The position numbers and the translations under genes are program-made. 64,000 bases of DNA, taken from the NCBI RefSeq assembly GCF_963678635.1, contig NC_087067.1:13490844-13554843 (forward strand), read 5' to 3'. This stretch comes from Symsagittifera roscoffensis. Lineage: Eukaryota > Xenacoelomorpha > Acoela > Convolutidae. The notes beneath the pieces were generated by a model, which worked only from the letters and a program-made list of their open reading frames with translations, did no database searches and was not told the origin of the DNA. Position 1 is the first letter of the stretch, and every line of letters starts with the position of its first letter. Shown piece by piece: positions 11,201 through 22,869 of the stretch.

Positions 11201-13021
11201 GTAAGTCTCTTGACCAATATGATTAGACAGAAAGTTTACCGGGCACCCAGGAGGTGAATTTTTGGGCAAAACTTGAACACTAGTAGGCGAATTACGTTCT
11301 CCTGGTACCTAGACGTTGGAATTGGAACAGATGGAATAATTAGATGCTTGGAATTACCTAGTTGCCCATAAAGAAGGCCTCCCCCTACCGTTTGGAGGAA
11401 GGTACGTTAACTGGATATTTAAAATAGAGACATTCGAAGGCGCGCTGATTAATATATCATGGTTTGGAGGTTGAGTTGAGCTCAGGGACTAGAACTCACT
11501 GAAATTACATATAAAGTGATTAAAGTTGCTTGACATTTGTTTGCGTGATCGAATTGTGACACCATCCGCATACAGGGTATCTAATAAGCGTGAAAAAATT
11601 CATAAAAAGAAACCGAACTTGTCCCCTGGAAGTGTTGAGACGGTGAGGGATGTAGTCATAAAACCAGTGTAAAGGAGTAAATTGAGCGGATGTCGGGACT
11701 GACAGGTAAGGGCGCGATTTTAACCGAAAAAAAACAAGGAACTGGATTGAATCGCAGAGCCTCAAGAGTCAGATTAATTATTGCCATTGAGTCGAATAAT
11801 GATATTCAGAGTAACAGAACAATTTTTATCGAGTGGCCAGTTGTTTCTCAGTTAGTTAGATAAATCAAGTGAGATGCAGTGTTACGCTGTCGAGGATAGC
11901 AACTTAGAAAAAAAGACAGTAGAGAAAAAAACGATTGATTGTTGAATTGCTAAAGGCAATTGCCATAATCTATTGGGGACACTTTCTTTCAACCAATTTG
12001 ATTAACTATATTCTCAGCCAAAAATTAACCTTTCTGTATTTGGTTTTTTAGTTGAATTCAGTTATTTCTATCAAAATTTTTGCGACTCAAGAAGAAGGGA
12101 TACAGTTGGAGAGGGGCAACAAACATGATACGATTAAGAGTGTTTTGCCATCAAATTAACCCTTTCAGTATAGTGAGTAGTATTGAGCCTCGACCCTCCG
12201 CCAAACTCAGCACCAAAGGGATATTATCTGCGGCGTAGTAAAGCGAGATTGATACGCCTAAAGAGTGATTCCTCAAATTTTGACTTGCAGAGAGGAGATG
12301 GAGAATAAATCTGCTACAGCTCACTTCAATCCTTAAAGTCTGTAATTCGAGTTGTCTATTTATTACATTGATAATTATATGAAATCTTAAATTCATATAT
12401 TACTTTCTCCCTTCCGAACACACGCATCAAGCTTACGGTTTAACGAGTGTCTGTACAAAGTTCAAGGAATGACTAAAAATTTTTGAAAAAACCTAATTAA
12501 TTTGCTTTATTACTCGCTTTATTAGCAAATGAGGGAGAGGAAGAAAAAAATCTTACAACTAATACGTTATGCAAAATTAAATATAAATTTTTTGCCCAGA
12601 CCAGTATCAGTTTTAGTCAAGGAAATGAATAAGTGTCTTATGTATTTTGTACCAAAAAAGCTCCCGGTGAAATAGTTTCGATTTCTAATAGGCTTGAGCT
12701 TCGACTAATTTTTATATCCTTAACCTACGGAAAACATTGACTTGTATGAAAAGTTTTAGAAAATATTCGTTTTAGTGGCTCTTTCGAGTCCTCATCATTG
12801 ATTTCTTTCTTAAACTCATTTGATTTATGGAAGCGTTTCTGAAATGCTTTTCGCTGATCGAAGCATTAATAAAGCATGTCAGCGTGAATAATTGAACACA
12901 CAACTTTAACTGCATTTCAATAATGTAAATTGCTGTTTGAACAGTTTTTAGACAACGAGGGTTTTCTAATTTTTTTGAAGGGGTGTGACTAAAAAAGAGT
13001 TGACTGTACTCATCGAATCAA
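8297..13021. other. Long unidentified region
   Basis: No recognisable gene. 8300-9700 is AT-rich with a 19-base A run near 8671. 9780-12400 is less AT-rich and lacks long homopolymers, unlike its neighbours, which suggests an old insertion, but no frame above about 80 codons resembles a known protein. A short direct repeat (TGATATGGATATA) occurs at about 10984 and 11026. 12400-13021 is again ordinary AT-rich sequence. Confidence 0.4.
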
Positions 13022-13866
13022 TCATTTAGACTTGTGCGATAAAAATTTGAGTCGATTATAAATAGGCATCGCTGTTTTCAAAATACTGTCAAGCTTCGCT
13101 TTATCATTATCAGATAAATCTTCAATTCCGTATCGCGAGGCGAAACTCTTGATTTCTGCGGACCCTAACACGTTACTCATAACCTCAATTTTGCATCCCT
13201 TCACATCATAATCAATGAGCTTCTAGATCTATGTGGGGGCATCCACCAGTTCTCTGGAATTTTCTCTCCATCTAATTTTTCCATCTGAAGCATTCGTGTT
13301 GGGTTAAAAGGTATATCGGCTAAATCACAAATGACTCTGATGAAATCCCCGCCGTTTTCTCTCGTCATCTCAGAAGCGTCGAGAATGATGTAATTTTGAT
13401 CCAGTTCTTCCAGAATATTCTTAAGATCTTCCATTATTTTGAAACTTTTGTCGACGTTACCCGGCAAAAGCGACTCGTTATAAAGAAAATACGGAGTTTG
13501 AGCTCCATCGACTTTGAGAGCCGAAAGCGCGACTTCTTTCGGGTGACGTATCACTAATACGTGGTTATTGATTTTTTCGGCCCATTTTTTCATAGCCAAT
13601 GGGTCAATCAAGCTAGGGTTTTCTTTAATAAACACGTGCTGACTGTTTTCGAAGACTTCTGTTTCGATTAAGTTTTCAATTTCGTTGAGTTGCTCTGGGT
13701 CTTCGACGAGGAAAAAGGGGTGATAAATGCATTTGACTCCAGGATCGGTCGAAAGTGACTTGCATATTATAGTCGATTTGCTTCGAGCTATGTTCCATAG
13801 CATTAATTTTCCCATAATTGTGTTAAAAAGGGAAGAATCTTTTGTCTCTCTGAAGCTGGGAACCAA
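13022..13866 (-). CDS. Sulfotransferase-like P-loop protein (probable host gene)
   Basis: Probable cytosolic or Golgi-type sulfotransferase fold protein; the substrate cannot be told. From the ATG at 13815 the product begins MGKLMLWNIARSKSTI. The WxxxRSxST stretch matches the 5'-phosphosulfate-binding loop of sulfotransferase-like P-loop proteins. About 90 residues on, HVLVIRHPKEVALSAL matches the 3'-phosphate-binding Arg/Ser motif (RHPxxxxxS). The frame runs to a TGA at 13203-13201; the adjacent frame from there to 13022 continues with a plausible helical C-terminus, so a one-base shift near 13210 probably splits one gene of about 265 codons. Upstream at about 13890-13870 the minus strand has a T-rich stretch ending in TTGTAG, a possible splice acceptor, so 13866-13815 may belong to a larger exon. 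Confidence 0.65.
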
Positions 13867-13869
13867 AAG

Positions 13870-14650
13870 CTTCCGTAGAACCCTACAACAATTTTTTTTT
13901 TAAATCAAACAAACTGTTGGCAATATCGGTTATCTTGAGTTTTTAAATGGTCAACAAGGCAGATTTTTAGTTGATTCGATATTTTGATCTTTGTTTTTTG
14001 ATTACAAAACAATCAGTTTAAGGGAATTAAGTTTGTCAGATTCGTTGACCGAATTATGTGTTAGCTTAAGATTATTGGATTTACTAAAACAGACGGAGTT
14101 TTGATCAGAATAGTTAAATAGCAGAACGATAATATGATAATAAGGAACCAACGATTTCCCGTTGACATGGCTAGTAACGCAAAAAGTCGCAGCCTAAGGA
14201 AAAACTCGCAAGAACTGAGGAAGACAACAACTCGCAAAAGTTACAAGAAAACAGCGGCAACACAAAATGTTTTTAAAGAAGGTGTCGCTCTACTTAAAGT
14301 TTTTTTCCTGCGAGTTGTTGTGTTGCGCGTCGATAACTGCCAAGAGTTCTCATAAACAGTTCGTGTCAACAGCTCGAGCGAACCCAACACAACTGCATTA
14401 TCGACTTTCGCTCTGCTGTTAGACCCTTTCTGCTTTTGAATTATTCGTCTCTTAGGCCATGTTAGCCTTCCCAAAAATTAAATTTAATCTTGGTGTGTCA
14501 ACAACCACTATCGCGATTTGGTTTAATTGAGGTCAAACAGTTTCATTGCAAACTAAATTGAGTTGAAACTTCTATATGTCAAATGTCGATGTTCTCGCTT
14601 AGCATCTCAAACACAATTGAGGATAATTCAGCCAACATAGCTTTCGAAAA
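13870..14650. other. Intergenic, no gene seen
   Basis: AT-rich sequence. An open stretch at 14134-14355 (plus) is Lys/Arg/Thr-rich (KTTTRKSYKKTAATQN) but has no family resemblance and overlaps an open stretch on the other strand. I do not call it a gene. Confidence 0.4.
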
Positions 14651-14779
14651 GTGTTAGCGCTTAGAGAGCGTTGGTAATTGGAAAACTTTGTCTCCGATGC
14701 CGAAATTTTGGAACTAAAAAATAAGGGACTATTAACAAGAAATAGGAAGGCCGTTTTATCCTAAATTTTGGGAATTCAC

Positions 14780-16190
14780 GGGTCGACGTCCGCGACTTAA
14801 AAAAAGACCAGCGCGACCCAAATTTGGCAATTCCAGACCCGTGCGATTTTGTACATTGGCAATTGCAAACCGGCGAGACTGAAACCACTGCAACCAAAAA
14901 AACCGTCATGACCAACGCGACATAATAAAAATGGCCCAGGGCAACTAAAAAAAACAGCTGCGAACCGAGCGATAGAACAGAAAACTCAGTTTTTTCTACA
15001 ATTGCTTCGAGGTGCTGTCTTAAGCCACACCACCAAAGATTATCTTAAGTCGTCACGATGCCTAGGACTTTTCCTATGTCGCGCCGGCAAACTATTCTCT
15101 TAAGGCGCTCGGCCGCTCATTTCGTACGCCGCGTAGCGCCGGTCTTCTTTTAAGTCGCGCCGCTAGTCTTTCCTTAATTTGAGAGGCGGCTCAAATTCAT
15201 TTTTAAGGTCGGTCATCAAGTCTTTTTAAGGTCGGTCATCAAATTCAGGTCGGTCATAAAAATTCATTTTTAAGGTCGGTCATCAAGTCTTTTGCTTAAA
15301 TCATCCTCGGCTCAAAGCATTTTCTTAATTCGCGCCACGAGTCTTTTCTTGAGTCGGGCTCCCAAAAATTTTCAATTTGAAAGGTCTATTTTTGAACTTT
15401 TTACCAAAAGTCTTTTAAGTCGCACGCGCGTCTTTTCTTAAGTCGCGCCATCAGTTTTTTTTTCAGTCTCCCCGCCGCAAAAATTTTATTGCGTTTTCGT
15501 CGCGTCGCTAAAGTAGCGCTGCCAAAGTCCTATTTTAGATTGCGTCGCCAAAGTCATATTTAACCAGAGCCGCCAAAGTTTCATCTTAGACCAGGCTGTC
15601 GAAATCGTATCTTAAGTCACTCCGCAAAAATAATAGAACCTGATAAGACATCAGCGACGCGACATAAGAACAAACATTGAGCCAATCCATAATCGTCGAT
15701 ACTACTTTATAATGTAAGTATTTCGAAATTGTATCACACAAACAGTAATTTATTTTCGTTTTTCTTGTGCAGTTCTAGTGCTCATTCGTTTTTGTTTCTG
15801 CTTCGTATACCCACCACAATTAGTTTTTGTTTCTGCTCATTCGTTTTTTTTCTGCTTCGTATACCCACCACAATTCGTTTTTGTTTCTGCTCATTCGTTT
15901 TTGTTTCTGCTTCGTATACCCACCACAATTTCAAAACAGGTGTTTCGGCGGAGCAACTGATGGCGCGATTTAGAAGAAAACTTTGGCGGGGTCATTTACA
16001 AAAAAAGTAAACCTCAGCGCAACTTAAAGAAAATTTGGCGGCGCGACCTGAAATAAGACCTTGGCGAGCGCCCTAACAACTGACTTAGGCAGCACGACAT
16101 AAGAAAAGAGTGCGGCGCGTCTTAAGGAAAAACCTTGGCGGCACGACTCAGGAAAAGACTGTGCAGGAGGACTTTAAACCGCGGAGCGAC
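14780..16190. repeat. Minisatellite block with inverted arms (foldback-like)
   Basis: Left arm (about 15010-15620) is a degenerate array of a roughly 25-bp unit of type GTCTTTTCTTAAGTCGCGCC. The right arm (about 15955-16175) carries the complementary unit (GGCGCGACTTAAGAAAAGAC type), so the arms could fold on each other. Complementary-type units also occur at 14787-14960. The centre (15720-15945) contains a separate 55-bp tandem repeat. G+C is raised only inside the units. No open frame spans it. The organisation resembles foldback elements with minisatellite arms. Confidence 0.6.
15780..15943. repeat. 55-bp tandem repeat, three copies
   Basis: Units start at about 15780, 15835 and 15889 with GCTCATTCG and include CTTCGTATACCCACCACAA at 15801, 15855 and 15910, giving spacings of 54 and 55. 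The array sits between the two inverted minisatellite arms. Confidence 0.85.
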
Positions 16191-16234
16191 TACATAATTC
16201 GGACTAAAACCGTATTCAAAGATTTTTTTTATAT

Positions 16235-16620
16235 CGCGGCCCGAGTCGAGATTTTCCACCTAATTTGAAGCAAGATTTGAGCGGTTTGAGCGTTTTTTTT
16301 TAGACAATTACGCTCAAAATCTTGCTTCAAAATGAGCGGTTTGAGCAGTTTTTGAACGGTTTACCTAAAAAAAACCGCTCAAAAACCGCGCAAGATTTGA
16401 ACGGTTTTGAGCGGTTTATCCAAAAAAAAACCGCGCAAGATTTGAACGGCTTTGAGCGGTTTATCCAAAAAAAACCGCGCAAGATTTTAACTCTTTTGAG
16501 CGGTTTATCCAAAAAAAACCGCTCAAGATTTGAGCGGTTTTTGAGCGTTTTTTTTTTCGATAAACCGCTCAAAACCCCTCATATCTTGAGCTGTTTTTGA
16601 GCGGGATCTCGACCCGGGGA
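16235..16620. repeat. Palindromic 45-bp tandem repeat with inverted ends
   Basis: Repeats of GAGCGGTTTATCC-A(8)-CCGCGCAAGATTTGA type, with GCGGTTTATCC at 16411, 16456 and 16500 (period 44-45). Each unit contains GAGCGG and its complement CCGCTC flanking a T or A run, so units form hairpins. The block is framed by imperfect inverted ends, CCCGAGTCGAGAT (about 16240) and ATCTCGACCCGGG (about 16605). Open frames here on both strands are artefacts of the repeat. Confidence 0.75.
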
Positions 16621-17449
16621 CCTCAAACTGGATTGTATGATTAAAAAAGCCGTCTGATTTTAATGATATTTATATACTTTTGAAAAATACTGATTAACAG
16701 TTATACTTACAACCTTTTTGCAAAAATATAAATTTAATCCAAATGAAATAAGCTTATCACAACCTTAGGCACAATTTTGGATTATAGCATAAATCACTTA
16801 AGCATAATCTGTTAGATCAAAATCTGTTTGAGCTTAAATCCCTTGAGTACCACTTAAACTATTATTAATTTTATTCGCGAAGTATTCACTACTATAAGGC
16901 TGGACAAGCAAAAAAGTTTTCAAATCAAAAATTGTTTCTAATAGCATCAAAACATGAGTTACGAAATTCAATTATTGGCAAAATCAAACTAAAGTCAATT
17001 TAACAATAAATCAAAATCAGAGTTTTTGCGCAATCATATTTTGGCTCATTGTTTCTTTCTGGTCCAAATGATTAAAAATTGAGTCGTGACTCTTTGTTAA
17101 AAGCCTAGGAGTTTTTATTGCTTCTTCATGTTTAATTTCAATTATGTTTGATTTTCTTTTCTAACAAATACAAGTTTCAATTAAATTGATTTAATCTTTT
17201 TTGTTTCTTTGAAACAAAGCTATCAAAATTATGCTTTTTGATATTATTTCATGTTTCCAACTTTTTATGACAGTCGAGCTTAATATTATTGTTCCGACTT
17301 TTGAAGAGAAACGGAATATTTTTGCTTGGCATTTTTTTTATTTACTTAATTTTTGCCTATCGAAATTATAGTTTTTAACAAAAAGTTTCGTTGAAAAAAT
17401 TGAAGTTAATAACTTTGTGAGTTCAAATGTAAAAAGATATTTTACCTCC

Positions 17450-17644
17450 TTACGAGGCCAAACTAAGCACTGAATAGGCGCACAGTTTTTTGTCTGTATA
17501 TTCTCGGATTCCATAGACAAGTCTTTAAACATGTTAAAAATTTGTCATAACGATCAAAGAAAATGAAAGAAAAAAAGAACATAGGGAGCGTCCTTGTTGC
17601 CGAATCCACTTACAATGCGCAAAATGCACAGTTTGGCCTCGTAA
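17450..17644. mobile_element. Short MITE-like element, copy 1
   Basis: 195-bp segment with inverted ends TTACGAGGCCAAACT ... AGTTTGGCCTCGTAA. The same unit occurs at 21344-21538, as part of the tandem duplication, and in opposite orientation at 32257-32457. It has no coding capacity. No clear target duplication beyond a possible TA. Confidence 0.65.
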
Positions 17645-18984
17645 TGCTCCAATTTTTGTAAAGATTTGGGAGTTTGAAAATCGCTAGTTCGGCAATCTTC
17701 TGGACTAAATTATGAAGAACTCATGCGCGCTTTGATGAACTTATTCATAATGTTTGGAGTGTAACGCGAATTATTCGCGAATTAATCCGCACAACAGAAT
17801 CGATCCAAATTGAATTAAGGCTAGCCAATCGGTCGTGTTAATTTGGTACGAGTCGAATTTGATCTTTGATATTGTTGAAAATATATTGACTTTCCATGTT
17901 TTCATTTTTCCCAAAAAAACTAATCGATATGGATTAAGGGCAGTCGGAACTTTCTGGGCTTTGATCAAGAGTTTGTCTCCGAAACCATATATTTTTTTAT
18001 TTGTAAGTGCTATTGTTTATAGACAATTACTATGTTTAAAAAACCTAAAAATATTAACAGAAGAAAAAGAAAAAAAAAACAAAATAAAGTTTAAGGAAAA
18101 ATTAATAGGGACAATTTCAGTTATATTGTCCCCTATAGTACCTCAAAAACGAATTGGCCCCCTTGTAAATAAATAACTGAACAGTTAAGCAAATACGAAC
18201 TTCTCATCCTGTAACAAACTAGTCCAGTAGTTTGTCAATCAGTAAGTTGTTTTGACTTGATTTTTGACATCAATTTTTTTGGCGCATATACAAAACAGTC
18301 CAAATGTACTTTGAACAGTCAAAAATTACTAAGCCGACATCGGTTTTAGCTACCGCTGGCCGCTTTGCGGCGGTAACTGGTTATATTTTTTGTATAACCC
18401 ATTTTCTGTCAAAGGGCTTTCAAAAACTCGGATTTTTTTGGTTGTTTTCTATACGGCTGTTTTTTAAGAGGCATGAAAATTTTTTGAAGCCAACAATAAA
18501 AAATGTTGTTTTTCGCCTATTTTATTACAACAAAAACTCTGATCAAGATATTCTGATCCACATTTTTTTTCGATCTCCCAACTAAAAATTTACCAAATAT
18601 AGCCGCAAAGTTCTGGTTCCCTGGCGGATGTTAGCTAAGATTATTCATTTTTTTCTTTCATCAGATACTTTCATTCAGATACTTTTGTTACTCCCAAATT
18701 TTTTCTCAGCAATCACGTTCTTTTCAACCAACAACGAAGTGTTCCATTAGGTTGTCAATTTTTTCTGTAAGTCTGTGTCGATCTTGCGGATTATTTTGCT
18801 TGACTGAATTTAACTACTTCCGTTGAGATTGTTTATTGAAACTAAAGGGGCTATTTATTTTTAAGTGAATTTTTTTTGAGTTGTATTTATTGAAATTGAG
18901 TTGAGCGCGGCAAACGATAGAAACCAAGATTATAGGTAAGTAAACAAACGTATAAAAACTGAATATGGAAAGTCTGTTAGTAAT

Positions 18985-20520
18985 TAGTCTTCCTTGAGAT
19001 CACTTGTATTTTCCATTCTGTACGCTTTCCTTGCAACAATTACTGGTGGATTGTATTTTTCTCCACTGTTTTCTGACTCGTTTTTATCGCTATCTTCGGT
19101 GTCCTTTTCCTCACGTGCTTCGAGGTGTTTTGGCCATATGGTCTTTCAACAACTCTTGAACTGCCGCCAATATCCCAATCCAGCTCTCTTTTACTGTAGC
19201 GAAACATTGCCTAAAGCCTTGATCGGGGGCAGAGCGAATCAGACCTCTGCACAATTGCATATTCCAGCTAACTGAAGTAGGCTCTTCATCACTTTGGTCC
19301 CCTCGCAAGTTGCCTTCACAATTTTATTCCTCAAAAACTTATTTCACCAACTCATCTTCGACAGTTAATGTGTGACCAAAAGGTTCTAAAAAGAAAAGGT
19401 CGCTCGAAAGGAATCGCTTGATTTTCAATGATCTTAGGGTTCTCTTAGCTACTATAGTTATTTTTCTTATTTCGTTTTTTTTTCGACTGAATACTGATCT
19501 TTTTCACTCGAGAAATGCGGTGATTGAGTAGACACTATTTGAACCTGTCAAGTGTAAGAGTTTTTGGGGCCGTCCAAGTGATTCCTACTGTTGTCTTTTT
19601 TGAAGAGTATCTAAAACAGGTTAATTAGTTTACAAAAGAACAAGAAATGAACAAAATTCCATCAATGGTAGCCTAAGCGCCAGAACTTTATTGGCTTTTT
19701 GCTCTAGTAAAGTTTTTGAAGACGAACAACTACTTGAAAACAGAGCTCTTTTGGTAAATTGTTCAAACAACATTTAATTTATGCTAAAACCAACTTTTTC
19801 AAATACCTTTATCAAAAAGTTTTCGCTTCTTTTAATCGTTTTATCCCGATTTCTATGTAGAGAAGGTTAATAATCGATGATAAAACAACACTTATTTTTC
19901 ATTCTGAGTGAATATAACTTTGGCTTCAAACCAAAAAATTGCTCATTTATTTTCCCTTTGAAGTTTAGGATTGCTTTCTTGTTATGGTCACTACACTTTG
20001 GCGAATTTTTGGGTAGTTACTAAAGCTGAAATAATTTCCCAGTTCTTTTGAATCTTCGTATACCCCATCCGTTTTAAGTATTTATATTAAGTTCTCAGTC
20101 TCTGAGTATAGCAACTCCAAGTTAAATTCGGGTTGCATTTGAAAATACTGGAACTTAAAATGGCCACGTTTAGTCCCATTAGACTTGGCCAAGAAAACTT
20201 TTTGGCCAAGTTTATTTTTACTGCTCCCACTTTTGTCGGCTTATCCTAATGGATTGAGCTTGAGTTGAAGGTTACAGTGGCAATTTGTTCATCAATTTTT
20301 TTAAAAACAATTTGAAAAGTTCTGGCAAAGTTTCTGCTTTCATTCATTTTCCTCACAATCAACGCTGAGTTTCTTTCGTTTTCGTTTTGATTCCAACGTT
20401 TTGCCGAAAACCGAGAGAAAAACGAACTAATAGAAATTCTCATCTAGTGCATTTTTTGCTGCCTTCCTCATCTGTGTGTTTTTATCAATGAAAAGAGCCA
20501 TCCACTTAGATTGTCGAAAC
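18985..20520 (-). pseudogene. Polinton polB relic A1 (palm to C-terminus)
   Basis: Minus-strand remnant of a Polinton family B polymerase C-terminal half, broken by stops and shifts. Recognisable in order: the motif B region (20440-20330; FGKTLESK type), motif C with SETE replacing SDTD (about 20140-20090; NLELLYSETE), and a C-terminal region with the PxSVSWNMQLC and DQGFR blocks (19308-19111). The last blocks also appear in the plus-strand relic ending near 31466. The acid changes in motif C mean no polymerase activity. Confidence 0.8.
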
Positions 20521-21343
20521 TGCAACACACAATTAATGTAAGCCGTCTGATTTTAATGATATTTATATACTTTTGAAAAATACTGATAAACAGTTATCTT
20601 TTCAATCTTTTTGCAAAAATATAAATTTATTCGAAATGAAATAAGCTTATCACAACCTTAGGCACAATTTTGGATTATAGCATAAATCACTTAAGCATAA
20701 TCTGTTAGATCAAAATCTGTTTGAGCTTAAATCCCTTGAGTACCACTTAAACTATTATTAATTTTATTGGCGGAGTATTCACTACCATAAGGCTGGACAA
20801 GCAAAAAAGTTTTCAAATCAAAAATTGTTTCTATTAGCATCAAAAAATGAATTACGAAATTCAATTATTGGCAAAATCAAACTAAAGTCAATTTAACAAT
20901 AAATCAAAATCAGAGTTTTTGCGCAATCATATTTTGGCTCATTGTTTCTTTCTGGTCCAAATGATTAAAAATTGAGTCGTGACTTTTTGTTAAAAGCCTA
21001 GGAGTTTTTATTGCTTCTTCATGTTTAATTTCAATTATGTTTGATTTTCTTTTCTAACAAATACAAGTTTCAATTAAATTGATTTAATCTTTTTTGTTTC
21101 TTTGAAACAAAGCTATCAAAATTATGCTTTTTGATATAATTTCATGTTTCCAACTTTTTATGACAGTCGAGCTTAATATTATTGTTCCGACTTTTGAAGA
21201 GAAACGGAATATTTTTGCTTGGCATTTTTTTTTACTTACTTAATTTTTGCCTATCGAAATCATAGTTTTTAACAAAAAGTTTCGTTGAAAAAATTGAAGT
21301 TAATAACTTTGTGAGTTCAAATGTAAAAAGATATTTTACCTCC

Positions 21344-21538
21344 TTACGAGGCCAAACTAAGCACTGAATAGGCGCACAGTTTTTTGTCTGTATATTCTCG
21401 GATTCCATAGACAAGTCTTTAAACATGTTGAAAATTTGTCATAACGATCAAAGAAAATGAAAGAAAAAAAGAACATAGGGAGCGTCCTTGTTGCCGAATC
21501 CACTTACAATGCGCAAAATGCACAGTTTGGCCTCGTAA
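21344..21538. mobile_element. Short MITE-like element, copy 2
   Basis: Copy of 17450-17644 carried along by the 3.9-kb duplication; ends TTACGAGGCC ... GGCCTCGTAA are intact. Confidence 0.65.
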
Positions 21539-22869
21539 TGCTCCAATTTTTGTAAAGATTTGGGAGTTTGAAAATCGCTAGTTCGGCAATCTTCTGGACT
21601 AAATTATGAAGAACTCATGCGCGCTTCGATGAACTTATTCATAATGTTTGGAGTGTAACGCGAATTATTCGCGAATTAATCCGCACAACAGAATCGATCC
21701 AAATTGAATTAAGGCTAGCCAATCGGTCGTGTTAATTTGGTACGAGTCGAATTTGATCTTTGATATTGTTGAAAATAAATTGACTTTCCATGTTTTCATT
21801 TTTCCCAAAAAAACTAATCGATATGGATTAAGGGCAGTCGGAACTTTCTGGGCTTTGATCAAGAGTTTGTCTCCGAAACCATATATTTTTTTATTTGTAA
21901 GTGCTATTTTTTATAGACAATTACTATGTTTAAAAAACCTAAAAATATTAACAGAAGAAAAAGAAAAAAAACAAAATAAAGTTTAAGGAAAAATTAATAG
22001 GGATAATTTTAGTTATATTGTCCCCTATAGTACCTCAAAAACGAATTGGCCCCCTTGTAAATAAATAACTGAATAGTTAAGCAAATACGAACTTCTCATC
22101 CTGTAACAAACTAGTCCAGTAGTTTGTCAATCAGTAAGTTGTTTTGACTTGATTTTTGACATCAATTTTTTTGGCGCATATACAAAACAGTCCAAATGTA
22201 CTTTGAACAGTCAAAAATTACTAAGCCGACATCGGTTTTAGCTACCGCTGGCCGCTTTGCGGCGGTAACTGGTTATATTTTATGTATAACCCATTTTCTG
22301 TCAAAGGGCTTTCAAAAACTTGGATTTTTTTGGTTGTTTTCTATACGGCTGTTTTTTAAGAGGCATGAAAATTTTTTGAAGCCAATAATAAAAAATGTTG
22401 TTTTTCGCCTATTTTATTACAACAAAAACTCTGATCAAGATTTTTTAAACCACATTTTTTTTCGATCTCCCAACTAAAAATTTACCAAATATAGCCGCAA
22501 AGTTCTGGTTCCCTGGCGGATTTTAGTTTAGATTATTCATTTTTTTCTTTCAGATACTTTCATTCAGATACTTTTGTTACTCCCAAATTTTTTCTCAGCA
22601 ATCACGTTCTTTTCAACCAACAACGAAGTGTTCCATTGGGTTGTCAATTTTTTCTGTAAGTCTGTGTCGATCTTGCGGATCATTTTGCTTGACTGAATTT
22701 AACTACTCCCGTTGAGATTGTTTATTGAAACTAAAGGGGCTATTTATTTTTAAGTGAATTTTTTTGAGTTGTATTTATTGAAATTGAGTTGAGCGCGGCA
22801 AACGATAGAAACCAAGATTATAGGTAAGTAAACAAACGTATAAAAACTGAATATGGAAAGTCTGTTAGT

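Larger units (their letters stand above)
16647..20539. repeat. Tandem duplication, copy 1 (3.9 kb)
   Basis: Begins AAGCCGTCTGATTTTAATG and is repeated head-to-tail from 20540 at an offset of 3893, with about 98% identity by eye over about 3.5 kb. The left 2.3 kb is noncoding AT-rich sequence with an embedded 195-bp MITE. The right 1.55 kb is a decayed Polinton polB fragment on the minus strand. Confidence 0.92.

Noticed and set aside
16322-16600. Repetitive proteins on both strands (FxRFIQKK repeats)
   Set aside because: Product of the 45-bp palindromic repeat; open on both strands for that reason.
18304-18585. 93-codon frame, duplicated at 22196
   Set aside because: Present twice only because of the tandem duplication; T-rich composition and no family resemblance.
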